Shown piece by piece: positions 8,701 through 16,730 of a stretch of DNA of 64,000 nucleotides. The stretch covers positions 186,001 through 250,000 of the forward strand of contig NZ_JAPFGB010000006.1 in assembly GCF_026241095.1 (NCBI RefSeq), read 5' to 3'. The notes under the pieces were generated by a model. That model saw nothing but the letters and a program-made list of their open reading frames with translations. It searched no databases and was not told the DNA's origin. This DNA is from Saccharopolyspora sp. NFXS83 (lineage in GTDB: Bacteria; Actinomycetota; Actinomycetes; Mycobacteriales; Pseudonocardiaceae). The position numbers were made by a program, and so were the translations under genes. How positions within the stretch are numbered: the stretch's first letter is position 1; each line of letters starts with the position of its first letter.

Positions 8701-9867
8701 CTACCCGCCGAGCCGCTCGACGATCGTCACGTTGGCGGTGCCGCCGCCCTCGCACATGGTCTGCAGGCCGTAGCGCCCGCCGGTGCGCTCCAGCTCGCCG
8801 AGCAGCGTGGCCATCAACTTCGTCCCGGTCGCGCCGAGCGGATGCCCCAGCGCGATCGCACCGCCGTTGGGGTTCACCTTCGCCGGGTCCACGCCGATCT
8901 CCCGCTGCCACGCCAGCACCACGCTAGCGAACGCCTCGTTGATCTCGACCACGTCGATGTCCGCCGCCGACAGCCCGGCGCGGTCCAGCGCGTACCGGGT
9001 GGCCGCGATCGGCGCGGAGAGCATGAACACCGGATCGTCGCCCCGCACGCTGAGGTGGTGCACCCGCGCGCGCGGCGTCCACCCGTGCTCGGCCACCGCC
9101 CGCTCGGACGCCACCAGCAGCGCCGAGGCGCCGTCGGAGATCTGGCTCGACACCCCCGCGGTCAGCAGGCCGTCCGGCCGCAACGCCTTGAGCCCCGCGA
9201 GCTTGTCCAGGCTCGTGTCCCGGCGCGGCCCCTCATCCCGCTCGACCCCGGCGAGCGGCACCACCTCGGCGTCGAAGCGGCCCTCGTCCATCGCCGCGAT
9301 CGCCCGGTGGTGGCTGCTGAGCGCGAATTCCTCCATCTCCGCCCGCGAGATGCCCCACTTCCGCGCGATGAGCTCCGCGCCGTTGAACTGGGTGACCTCG
9401 GAGTCGCCGTAGCGCTCCTGCCAGCCCCGCGAACCCGAGCCCGGACCGTAGGCCGTCGGGAAGTCCAGCCCCTGCACCGATCGCAGCGCGCTGCCGATCG
9501 GGATGCCGCTCATGTTCGCCACACCGCCCGCGACCACCAGGTCCGCGGTGCCGCTGAGCACCGCTTGGGCCGCGAAGTGCACCGCCTGCTGCGAAGAGCC
9601 GCACTGGCGGTCGATCGTGACGCCGGGAACGTGCTCCGGGAACCCCGCCGCGAGCCACCCGGTGCGGCCGATGTTGCCCGCCTGCGCCCCCACCGCGTCC
9701 ACGCAGCCCCACAGCACGTCGTCCACCCGCCCCGGTTCCAGCTCGACCCGCTGGACGAGGGCGCGCAGCACGTGCGCCGACAGATCCGCCGGATGCACTC
9801 CGCTGAGCCCGCCCCCGCGCTTGCCGACTGGAGTCCGCACCGCATCAACGATGTACGCCTCGGTCAT
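8701..9867 (-). CDS. fadA6: Acetyl-CoA acetyltransferase FadA6 (HIP ring degradation thiolase)
   Basis: This 388-residue thiolase is close in length to M. tuberculosis FadA6 (386). FadA6 performs thiolysis late in HIP (C/D-ring) breakdown. The acyl-accepting Cys is about residue 89 in IDRQCGSSQQA, the His motif is [17 protein letters not shown], and the C-terminal Cys is in MCEGGGTANVTI. The start ATG at 9867 overlaps the stop of the upstream SDR gene as ATGA, so the two are translationally coupled. It ends a left-reading operon with two SDR genes, divergent from echA20-ipdABC over a KstR2-type box. The first thiolase motif RTPVGKRGGGLSG supports the start. Confusion with FadA5 is unlikely because a separate FadA5 is present at 57.7 kb. 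Confidence 0.9.
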   Translation of the reverse strand: MTEAYIVDAVRTPVGKRGGGLSGVHPADLSAHVLRALVQRVELEPGRVDDVLWGCVDAVGAQAGNIGRTGWLAAGFPEHVPGVTIDRQCGSSQQAVHFAAQAVLSGTADLVVAGGVANMSGIPIGSALRSVQGLDFPTAYGPGSGSRGWQERYGDSEVTQFNGAELIARKWGISRAEMEEFALSSHHRAIAAMDEGRFDAEVVPLAGVERDEGPRRDTSLDKLAGLKALRPDGLLTAGVSSQISDGASALLVASERAVAEHGWTPRARVHHLSVRGDDPVFMLSAPIAATRYALDRAGLSAADIDVVEINEAFASVVLAWQREIGVDPAKVNPNGGAIALGHPLGATGTKLMATLLGELERTGGRYGLQTMCEGGGTANVTIVERLGG

Positions 9868-10805
9868 GTCGATCCTCCCGCTCTCGATTGCTGTGGTGTC
9901 GCGCCGTAGACCGGTTCCGGGGTGGGGTCTCGGTTCAGGAGGTCGTGCACCACCGGGCCGAGTTCGGCGGGGTTCCAGCGGCGGCCCGCGTCGTGCGCGG
10001 CGCCGTGGCGCCACGCCGTCATGACGCGGACCGCACCGCCCTCGACCTCGAAGATCCGGCCGGTGACCTGTGCGGATTCCTCGCTGCCCAGCCAGACCAC
10101 CAGCGGGGAGACGTTCTCGGGGGCCATCGCGTCGAAGGCGTCGTCACCGGGGCGGGCCATGTCGGCGGCGAAGACCTGCTCCGTCATCCGGGTGCGGGCC
10201 GCCGGGGCGATCGCGTTGGCGGTGATGCCGTAGCGGCCGAGTTCGGCGGCGGCGTTCACGGTCAGCGCCGCGATGCCCGCTTTCGCCGCCGCGTAGTTGC
10301 TCTGCCCGACGCTGCCCAGCAGGCCCGCGCCGGAACAGGTGTTGATGACGCGGGCCGCGACGGGCGCACCGGATTTCGCCCGCTCCCGCCAGTGCTCGGC
10401 GGCGTGGCGCATCGTCGCCGCGTGGCCCTTGAGGTGCACTCGCAGCACCTCGTCCCACTCCTGCTCGGAGATGTTCACGAACATCCGGTCCCGCACGAAA
10501 CCCGCGTTGTTCACCAGCACGTCCAGCCGCCCGAAGGTGTCGACGGCCCGCGCCACCAGCTCCCCGGCCTGCCCCCAGTCGGCGACGTCGGACCCGTCGG
10601 CGACCGCGTTCCCGCCCAGCGCGCGGATCTCCTCGACCACCGACGCGGCCGGACCGGCGTCTCCCCCACCGCCGTCGAGGGCCACGCCGATGTCGTTGAC
10701 CACGACCGACGCCCCCTGCCTGGCGAACTCCAGCGCGTGCGCGCGCCCGAGGCCGCGGGCGGCGCCGGTCACCACGACCACCCTGCCCTCGCAGATACCA
10801 CCCAC
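9864..10805 (-). CDS. SDR oxidoreductase of the HIP pathway (Rv3548c-like)
   Basis: This 313-residue short-chain dehydrogenase is of the HSD17B4 type. The Rossmann motif is TGAARGLGRAHALEFA near residue 13, followed by NNAG, a catalytic Ser in INTCSGAGLLGSVGQ, and YAAAK. A long C-terminal tail (MTAWRHGAAHDAGRRWNPAEL) is typical of the Rv3548c group, as is the roughly 304-residue size. In M. tuberculosis Rv3548c-Rv3549c is likewise divergent from echA20-ipdABC. The start is GTG 10805 with a GGAGG seven bases upstream. Its dehydrogenase step in HIP breakdown has not, to my knowledge, been assigned with certainty. Confidence 0.85.
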   Translation of the reverse strand: MGGICEGRVVVVTGAARGLGRAHALEFARQGASVVVNDIGVALDGGGGDAGPAASVVEEIRALGGNAVADGSDVADWGQAGELVARAVDTFGRLDVLVNNAGFVRDRMFVNISEQEWDEVLRVHLKGHAATMRHAAEHWRERAKSGAPVAARVINTCSGAGLLGSVGQSNYAAAKAGIAALTVNAAAELGRYGITANAIAPAARTRMTEQVFAADMARPGDDAFDAMAPENVSPLVVWLGSEESAQVTGRIFEVEGGAVRVMTAWRHGAAHDAGRRWNPAELGPVVHDLLNRDPTPEPVYGATPQQSRAGGST

Positions 10806-10858
10806 TGCTGCCTCCGATCGTCGATCTCGTCCTCGCGGCCCGCACCGGGAACCTCCGG

Positions 10859-11641
10859 TCAGTCCCGGGGCCGGAACTCTGCGGCGATCCGGGCCAGGTT
10901 CGGGTGCTGCTCGCCGCCGCCGTCCACGGACAGCACGTCGCCGGTCAGGTAACCGGCCAGCGGCGAGGCCAGGAACGCGCAGGCGTTGCCCACCTCCTCC
11001 GGCTCCGCGGGCCGTCCCAGCGGAATGCCCTCGGCGAAACCGGAATCCTCGGCCGCCGCGCCGAAGTGCTCCGCGAAGTTCTCGGTGCGCGCCACTCCCA
11101 CGGCGACCGCGTTGACCCGGACGCTCGGCGCGAATTCCAGCGCGAGGGTGCGGGTGAGGCTCTCCAGTCCCGCTTTCGCCGCGGCGTAGGCGGCGATGGT
11201 GGGCGCGGCGCGGCGCGCGGCCACGCTGCTGATCATGATCACCGAGCCGCCGCGCTCGCGCATGACGGGCCAGGCCCGCTGGCAGACCAGCAGCGGCGCC
11301 AGCAGGTTCAACTCGACGATCTTCGCGTGGAACCGCGGTGACACCGTGGCGGTGTCCACCGGCGGCGCCCCACCGGCGTTGTTCACCACCACGTCCAGCC
11401 CACCGGAGCGGCGCACGACCTCGCCGATCAGCTCGTCCACCTGCGACTGGTCGCGCACGTCCGCCGCGATGAACTCGGCCCGCCGCCCCGCGCCCTCCGG
11501 GAGGCTCTCGGGCGGGTTGCGCGAGCACACGTGCACCTGCGCGCCCGCCCGAAGCAGCACCGCGGCGATGCCGGCACCGATTCCCCGAGTCCCTCCGGTC
11601 ACCAGCGCGACCCGGCCGGACAGGTCGATCTCGACGCCCAC
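10859..11641 (-). CDS. SDR oxidoreductase of the HIP pathway (Rv3549c-like)
   Basis: This 260-residue classical SDR matches the 259 residues of Rv3549c. It has the cofactor motif TGGTRGIGAGIAAVL, NNAGGAPP, ISSVAARRAAPTIAAYAAAK (Ser-Tyr-Lys active site) and the C-terminal GDVLSVDGGGEQHPN. The start is GTG 11641, preceded by GGAGGTTGCC; the conserved protein begins VGVEIDLSGRVALVTGG. It is the first gene of the left-reading operon SDR-SDR-fadA6. Its start lies 76 bp from a KstR2-type box shared with echA20. The substrate is presumed to be a CoA thioester of the opened HIP rings. Confidence 0.85.
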   Translation of the reverse strand: MGVEIDLSGRVALVTGGTRGIGAGIAAVLLRAGAQVHVCSRNPPESLPEGAGRRAEFIAADVRDQSQVDELIGEVVRRSGGLDVVVNNAGGAPPVDTATVSPRFHAKIVELNLLAPLLVCQRAWPVMRERGGSVIMISSVAARRAAPTIAAYAAAKAGLESLTRTLALEFAPSVRVNAVAVGVARTENFAEHFGAAAEDSGFAEGIPLGRPAEPEEVGNACAFLASPLAGYLTGDVLSVDGGGEQHPNLARIAAEFRPRD

Positions 11642-11717
11642 GGCAACCTCCGGGAACTCGGGATTTTCCGCCTCTGGCGGGAACTTCACCGCGATTGCTA
11701 CCGTATCAACTCAACCT

Positions 11718-11731
11718 AACAAGTGCTAGGT
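11718..11731. promoter_or_regulatory. KstR2-type operator between the SDR operon and echA20
   Basis: The sequence AACAAGTGCTAGGT fits the KstR2 pattern AnCAAGnnCTTGnT with one mismatch. It is embedded in a wider imperfect palindrome (11713-11732, AACCTA...TAGGTT). It lies 11 bp before the echA20 ATG, so it must overlap that promoter or a very short leader. Confidence 0.62.
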
Positions 11732-11742
11732 TCGGTGATGCC

Positions 11743-12504
11743 ATGACGATCCGGATTCGGCGCCACGACAACGGAATCGTGGTTCTGACCATGGACCACC
11801 CACCGGTGAACGCGCTGCCGGCCCAGGGCTGGCACGACCTCGCCGACGCGGTGCGCGCCGCCGGCGCGGACGAGCGGACCCGCGTCGTGGTCCTGCAAGC
11901 CGAAGGCCGCGGGTTCAACGCGGGAGTCGACATCAAGGAGCTCACCGCCGACCCCGGCCACACCAAGCTCATCGCCGTCAACCACGGGTGCTTCGAGGCG
12001 TTCAAGAACGTCTACGAGTGCCCGGTCCCGGTGATCAGCGCGGTGCACGGCTTCTGCCTCGGCGGCGGCATCGGGCTGGTCGGCAACTCAGACATCATCA
12101 TCGCCGCCGAGGACGCCTACTTCGGCCTGCCGGAGGTGGATCGGGGCGCGCTCGGCGCGGCCACCCACCTGTCGCGGCTGGTGCCGCAGCACCACGCGCG
12201 GGCGATGTTCTACACCGGGCGCAACGCGACCGCCCGCGAGCTGGCCGACTTCGGCTCCGTGTGGGAGGTCGTGGAACCCGCGCGGCTGCACACCGCCGCC
12301 CGGGAGCTCGCGGAGTCGATCGCGGACAAGAACCCGCTCGTGATCCGCCGGGCCAAGGAATCCCTCAACGGCATCGACCCGGTGGACGTCCACCGCAGCT
12401 ACCGGTTCGAGCAGGGGTTCACCTTCGAACTCAACCTCAGCGGAGTCTCCGACCAGGTCCGGGAATCGTTCGGCACGCCGGACGGTTCCGGGCGGCACAC
12501 GTGA
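11743..12504 (+). CDS. echA20: Enoyl-CoA hydratase-family ring hydrolase EchA20
   Basis: This 253-residue crotonase-fold protein opens a ring hydrolytically during HIP-CoA catabolism in mycobacteria, giving the substrate of IpdAB. The oxyanion-hole segments are GRGFNAGVDIKEL (about 55-67) and FCLGGGIGLVGNSD (about 104-117), with LPEVDRGALGAATH after them. The start at ATG 11743 gives the family N-terminus MTIRIRRHDNGIVVL and leaves only 11 bp after the KstR2 box. It heads the operon echA20-ipdA-ipdB-ipdC, the same order as Rv3550-Rv3553. The function is inferred from the conserved cluster and sequence resemblance. Confidence 0.92.
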   Translation: MTIRIRRHDNGIVVLTMDHPPVNALPAQGWHDLADAVRAAGADERTRVVVLQAEGRGFNAGVDIKELTADPGHTKLIAVNHGCFEAFKNVYECPVPVISAVHGFCLGGGIGLVGNSDIIIAAEDAYFGLPEVDRGALGAATHLSRLVPQHHARAMFYTGRNATARELADFGSVWEVVEPARLHTAARELAESIADKNPLVIRRAKESLNGIDPVDVHRSYRFEQGFTFELNLSGVSDQVRESFGTPDGSGRHT

Positions 12505-12515
12505 AAGGGCGCGCG

Positions 12516-13379
12516 ATGCGGGACAAGCTCACGACCCCCGACGAGATCGCGGGGCGACTGCGCAGCGGCATGACCATCGGGATCGGCGGCTGGGGTTCGC
12601 GGCGCAAACCGATGGCGCTGGTGCGCGCGATCCTGCGCTCCGACCTGCGGGATCTGACCCTGGTGTCCTACGGCGGCCCCGACGTGGGGCTGCTGGCCGC
12701 GGCGGGCAAGCTGCGCAAGGTCGTGTTCGGGTTCGTCTCGCTGGACTCGATCCCGCTGGACCCGCACTTCCGCGCGGCGCGCCAGCGCGGGGAGCTCGAC
12801 GTCGCCGAGTACGACGAAGGGATGGTGCTCGCCGGGCTGCGCGCGGCGGCGGCCCGGCTGCCGTTCCACCCGACCAGGGCCGGACTCGGCTCCGACGTTC
12901 CGGCGCTCAACCCGGGGTTGCGCACCGTGCGCTCCCCCTACGACGACGGCGAGGAACTGCTGGCGATGCCCGCGCTGCGCCTGGACGCCGCGCTGGTGCA
13001 CCTCAACCGGGCGGACCGGCACGGCAACGCCCAGTACCTCGGACCGGACCCCTACTTCGACGATCTGATGTGCGCGGCGGCCGATCACGGCTACGTCAGC
13101 TGCGAGCGGGTGGTGCCCACCGAGGAACTGCTGCGGGCGGGGCCGGTGCAGTCGGTGCTGCTGAACCGGACGCACACCGACGCGGTCACCGAAACGCCGC
13201 GCGGCGCGCACTTCACCGGCTGCGCCCCGGATTACGACCGGGACGAGGCGTTCCAGCGGCGCTACGCCGCCAGCGCCGCCGACGCGGCGAGCTGGGAGGC
13301 GTTCCGCGCGGAGTTCCTCAGCGGCGACGAACAGGCGTACCAAGCCGCGGTCGACGCGGCACGGGAGGTGGCCGAATGA
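12516..13379 (+). CDS. ipdA: COCHEA-CoA hydrolase alpha subunit IpdA
   Basis: This 287-residue class I CoA-transferase-fold protein, with IpdB, hydrolytically opens the last steroid ring. The glycine loop MTIGIGGWGSRRKPMALVRA at about residues 19-38 and the DEGM motif at about 100-103 are kept from mycobacterial IpdA. The Glu in DEGM is the likely catalytic residue. The start is ATG 12516, matching the mycobacterial N-terminus; an in-frame GTG at 12501 overlaps the echA20 stop and is a possible alternative. It overlaps ipdB by 4 bp (ATGA), as expected for a stoichiometric heterodimer. Confidence 0.92.
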   Translation: MRDKLTTPDEIAGRLRSGMTIGIGGWGSRRKPMALVRAILRSDLRDLTLVSYGGPDVGLLAAAGKLRKVVFGFVSLDSIPLDPHFRAARQRGELDVAEYDEGMVLAGLRAAAARLPFHPTRAGLGSDVPALNPGLRTVRSPYDDGEELLAMPALRLDAALVHLNRADRHGNAQYLGPDPYFDDLMCAAADHGYVSCERVVPTEELLRAGPVQSVLLNRTHTDAVTETPRGAHFTGCAPDYDRDEAFQRRYAASAADAASWEAFRAEFLSGDEQAYQAAVDAAREVAE

Positions 13380-14122
13380 CCGACGACGTGAGCCGTGCCG
13401 AGATCTGCGCCGTCGCCTGCGCCGACAGCTGGCGCGACGCCGGTGAGGTGCTGGCCTCCCCGTTCGGGCACGTCCCCGCGCTCGGCGCGCGGCTGGCCCG
13501 GCTGACCACCGCACCGGACCTGCTGCTGACCGATGGCGAAGCGGTGCTGCTGGCCGACACGCCAGCGCTGGGCGGGGACGGCACGACCACCGAGGGCTGG
13601 ATGCCGTACCGGCAGGTGCTCGACCTGCTGGCCGGTGGGCGGCGGCGGGTGATGATGGGCGCGACCCAGATCGACCGGCACGGCAACCAGAACATCTCCC
13701 GGATCGGCCCGTGGGACCGGCCGAAGGTGCAGCTGATCGGAGCGCGCGGCGCACCGGGCAACTCCGTCAACCACGTGACGAACTACTGGGTCCCGAACCA
13801 CGGCAAGCGGATCTTCGTCGAGGCGGTCGACCTGGTCTGCGGCGTCGGGCACGATCGGGCCGTTGGTTCCGCCGGGCGGTTCCACGACGTGCAGGTGGTC
13901 GTGACGAACCTCGGCGTCCTCGACTTCGCCGGGCCGGGCGCCACCATGCGGCTGCGGTCGGTCCACCCGGGTGTGACGGTCGAGCAGGTGCGGGAGAACA
14001 CCGGCTTCGAGCTCGACACCACCTCGGTGACCGAGACCCGGCAGCCCACCGCCGAGGAGCTCGACCTCATCCGCACCGCGCTGGACCCCGACGGGCTCCG
14101 CGACCAGGAGGTCCCGGCATGA
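13376..14122 (+). CDS. ipdB: COCHEA-CoA hydrolase beta subunit IpdB
   Basis: This 248-residue second subunit of the IpdAB hydrolase also has the CoA-transferase beta fold. Conserved-looking features are TDGEAVLL near residue 53, MMGATQIDRHGNQNIS near 98, IGARGAPGNSVNHVTNYW, and a C-terminal RSVHPGVTVEQVRENTGFEL typical of CoA-transferase beta chains. It acts only with IpdA, and the genes overlap by 4 bp on both sides (ipdA and ipdC). The assignment rests on the conserved echA20-ipdA-ipdB-ipdC order and sequence resemblance. Confidence 0.92.
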   Translation: MTDDVSRAEICAVACADSWRDAGEVLASPFGHVPALGARLARLTTAPDLLLTDGEAVLLADTPALGGDGTTTEGWMPYRQVLDLLAGGRRRVMMGATQIDRHGNQNISRIGPWDRPKVQLIGARGAPGNSVNHVTNYWVPNHGKRIFVEAVDLVCGVGHDRAVGSAGRFHDVQVVVTNLGVLDFAGPGATMRLRSVHPGVTVEQVRENTGFELDTTSVTETRQPTAEELDLIRTALDPDGLRDQEVPA

Positions 14123-15198
14123 CCGCGCCCGTGCTCGACACCGCGCTGTGCCGGTTGACCGGGGTGCGGCATCCGGTGGTGCAGACCGGGATGGGCTGGG
14201 TCGCCGGTCCGCGGCTGGTCTCGGCGACCGCGGAGGCCGGCGCGCTCGGCGTGCTCGCCTCCGCCACGATGAGCCTGGAGCAGCTGGAGTCGGCGATCCG
14301 GGAAGTGCGGGAGCGCACCGGGAATCCGTTCGGCGTGAACCTGCGCGCCGACGCCGCCGACGCCGAGCAGCGGGTCGACCTGCTCATCCGGGAAGGGGTC
14401 CGGGTGGCCTCGTTCGCGCTGATGCCCGACCAGCGCCTGATCGGCAGGCTCAAGGACGCCGGGGTGGTCGTGATCCCGTCCGTGGGTGCGCGGCGGCACG
14501 CCGAGAAGGTGCGGGCCTGGGGCGCCGACGCCGTGCTCGTGCAGGGCGGCGAGGGCGGCGGGCACACCGGGCCGGTCGCCACCACCGTGCTGCTGCCGCA
14601 GGTGGTGGACGCCGTGGACATCCCGGTGATCGCCGCGGGCGGCTTCTTCGACGGCCGCGGGCTGGCCGCGGCGCTGTGCTACGGCGCGGCCGGGATCGGG
14701 ATGGGCACCCGGTTCCTGCTGACCTCCGACAGCGCCGTGCCCGACGAGGTCAAGCAGCGCTACCTGGCCGCCGCCGCGGGCGACGCCCGCGTCACCTCGC
14801 AGGTGGACGGAATGCCGCACCGGATGCTGCGCAGCGCCCTGACCGAGCGCGCCGAGTCCACCGGCAGGCTGCGGCGGCTGCCGGGCGCGCTGCGGCAGGC
14901 CGCCGCGTTCAAGGCGATGAGCGGGACGTCCTGGCGGCACCTGATCGCCGACGGGCTCGCGATGCGCCGCGCGAAGGAGATGCCGTGGAGCGCGGTGCTG
15001 CTCGCTGCGAACACCCCGATGCTGATCAGGGAGGCGTTGGTGCGCGGCGACGCCGACGCGGGCGTGCTGCCCGCCGGGCAGGTCGTGGGACTGCTCGACG
15101 AGCTGCCCGGCTGCGCGGAGCTGGTGTCGGGCATCGTCGAGGACGCCGCTCGCGTCCTGGCGGGCTCCGCCGGGCTCGTCAGCCGCGCGGAGTCGTGA
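14119..15198 (+). CDS. ipdC: FMN-dependent NPD/NMO-family enzyme IpdC
   Basis: This 359-residue TIM-barrel flavoprotein is of the nitronate monooxygenase/enoyl-reductase family. In mycobacteria IpdC introduces a double bond into the HIP-derived CoA ester before EchA20 acts. Visible FMN-barrel motifs are QTGMGWVAGPRLVSATAEAG, ADAVLVQGGEGGGHTG near residue 140, VIAAGGFFDGRGLAAAL and GIGMGTRFLLTSD. It overlaps ipdB by ATGA. Its last 20 bp overlap the 3' end of kstR2, which reads the other way, so no terminator separates the two. Confidence 0.9.
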   Translation: MTAPVLDTALCRLTGVRHPVVQTGMGWVAGPRLVSATAEAGALGVLASATMSLEQLESAIREVRERTGNPFGVNLRADAADAEQRVDLLIREGVRVASFALMPDQRLIGRLKDAGVVVIPSVGARRHAEKVRAWGADAVLVQGGEGGGHTGPVATTVLLPQVVDAVDIPVIAAGGFFDGRGLAAALCYGAAGIGMGTRFLLTSDSAVPDEVKQRYLAAAAGDARVTSQVDGMPHRMLRSALTERAESTGRLRRLPGALRQAAAFKAMSGTSWRHLIADGLAMRRAKEMPWSAVLLAANTPMLIREALVRGDADAGVLPAGQVVGLLDELPGCAELVSGIVEDAARVLAGSAGLVSRAES

Positions 15199-15826
15199 TC
15201 CCCTCGCACAGGATGGTCACGTGCTGTTCCGCGATGACCTCGGCGTTCAGCCGCCCGCGCGGGTTGTACCAGTGCACCGTGGTCCACACGGCGTCCCGGA
15301 TCAGCCGGTAGGCGATCTTCACGTTGAGGTCTTCGCGGAACACGCCGGCCTGCTGGCCCTGCTGCAGCACCTTCGTCCAGGTGCGCTCGAAGTCGTTGCT
15401 CGCCCGGCGCAGGTAGTCGAAGCGCTCGAACTGGGCGAGGTGCTTCGCCTCGTTCTGGTAGATCGTGACCGCGGAGCGGTATCCGTTCATGGCGCGGAAG
15501 GATTGCCGGATCAGCTCGGTGACGGTGGTGCGCGGGTCGGTCGCCTCGCGCAGCACGTCGGCGTAGAGCCGCTGCTGGAACTCCAGGAACTCGCGGAGGA
15601 TCTCGTCGACCATCGATTCCTTGGAATCGAAGTGGTGGTAGAGGCTGCCGGACAGGATGCCCGCGGCGTCGGCGATCTCCCGGACCGTCGTGACCACGAA
15701 CCCCCGCTCGGCGAACAGGTCCGCCGCGATCGCCAGCAGCTCCGCGCGCCGCCGCGAGCCGCCGCTTCCCGCGTCGGCACCTGCCCCGCGCTGCGGGCGC
15801 CCGGACGAGCGCTTGGTTTCGGCCAT
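15179..15826 (-). CDS. kstR2: TetR-family repressor KstR2 of HIP catabolism
   Basis: This 215-residue repressor follows M. tuberculosis KstR2 (200 residues) through the helix-turn-helix TTVREIADAAGILSGSLYHHF at about 46-66 and the adjacent DSKESMVDEILREFL. The ligand domain matches too (IYQNEAKHLAQFERF, YRLIRDAVWTTVHWYNPRG). KstR2 is induced by HIP-CoA. An extra basic/Gly N-terminal segment of about 20 residues precedes the conserved part. The 3' ends of kstR2 and ipdC overlap by 20 bp. No KstR2-type box is visible directly upstream. The two boxes I found control the flanking divergent operons. Confidence 0.92.
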   Translation of the reverse strand: MAETKRSSGRPQRGAGADAGSGGSRRRAELLAIAADLFAERGFVVTTVREIADAAGILSGSLYHHFDSKESMVDEILREFLEFQQRLYADVLREATDPRTTVTELIRQSFRAMNGYRSAVTIYQNEAKHLAQFERFDYLRRASNDFERTWTKVLQQGQQAGVFREDLNVKIAYRLIRDAVWTTVHWYNPRGRLNAEVIAEQHVTILCEGITTPRG

Positions 15827-15950
15827 GTCCCCATCCTCTCATCAGGAGTCGTTCCCGACCGGACGGCGCCCTCGTGCGGCGCGGGTCAGACGGTACTGCG
15901 CGGACTCGTGCGCGGCGGGAGTCCGCAGCGCGAGCGGAGCCGGGGACGTC

Positions 15951-16730
15951 TCACGGGTGCTGGCTGCTGACGGAGACGACCTCGCCGGTCAGGTAGGTCG
16001 AGTAGTCCGAGGCCAGGAAGACGATCACGTTCGCGACCTCCCACGGCTCGGCGGAGCGCCCGAACGCCTCCCCGGACTCCAATTCGGCCAGCAGTTCCTC
16101 CGAGGTCACCTTCGCCAGGTTCGGATGCATCACCAGGCTCGGAGCGACCGCGTTCACCCGCACCCCCAGCTCGGCCGCGTCGATCGCCGCGCAGCGGGTC
16201 AGCGCCATCACGCCCGCCTTCGCCGCCGCGTAGTGCGCCTGCCCGGCCTGCGCCCGCCAGCCCACCACCGAGGAGTTGTTCACGACCACGCCCCCACAGC
16301 CCTGGTCCCGGAACCGCCGGATCGCCGCGCGCGTGCACCGGAACGTGCCGTTGAGCGTGACGCCCAGGACGCGGTCCCACTGCTGATCGGTCATGTCCTG
16401 GATCGGCGCAGTGCCACCGAGTCCGGCGTTGTTGACCACGACGTCGAGCCGCCCCAGCTCGGCCGCCGCCGCGTCGACGAGGTGCTGCACCTGCTGCTCG
16501 TCGGTGACGTCGCAGGGCACCGCGAGCACCTGCGCGCCGGGCAGCTCGGCGAGCTCGGCGCGGGTGGACTCCAGCCGCCGCTCGTGCGCGTCGCTGATCA
16601 CCACGCGGGCGCCTTCGCGGATCATCCGGCGCGCGGTCGCCGACCCGATCCCGGAGCCGGCCGCCGCGGTCACCAGTGCGGTCTTGCCTTCCAGCAGCGC
16701 GTGCGGTGCGGGTTCGGCGGGAGCGGTCAC
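15951..16730 (-). CDS. ipdF: 5-hydroxy-HIP-CoA dehydrogenase IpdF (SDR)
   Basis: This 259-residue SDR resembles Rv3559c (262 residues), the HIP-pathway dehydrogenase IpdF. Motifs in order are TAAAGSGIGSATARRMI near residue 21, CDVTDEQQV, NNAGLGG, NNSSVVGWRAQAGQAHYAAAK (active-site Ser/Tyr/Lys) and YLTGEVVSVSSQHP at the end. The start GTG 16730 overlaps the fadE30 stop as GTGA, so fadE30 and ipdF are coupled as in mycobacteria. Transcription should start at the KstR2 box upstream of fadE30. Confidence 0.9.
   Translation of the reverse strand: MTAPAEPAPHALLEGKTALVTAAAGSGIGSATARRMIREGARVVISDAHERRLESTRAELAELPGAQVLAVPCDVTDEQQVQHLVDAAAAELGRLDVVVNNAGLGGTAPIQDMTDQQWDRVLGVTLNGTFRCTRAAIRRFRDQGCGGVVVNNSSVVGWRAQAGQAHYAAAKAGVMALTRCAAIDAAELGVRVNAVAPSLVMHPNLAKVTSEELLAELESGEAFGRSAEPWEVANVIVFLASDYSTYLTGEVVSVSSQHP

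Noticed and set aside
12501-12515. GTG 12501 as the ipdA start (GTGA overlap with echA20)
   Set aside because: ATG 12516 gives the N-terminus matching mycobacterial IpdA; the GTG remains possible.
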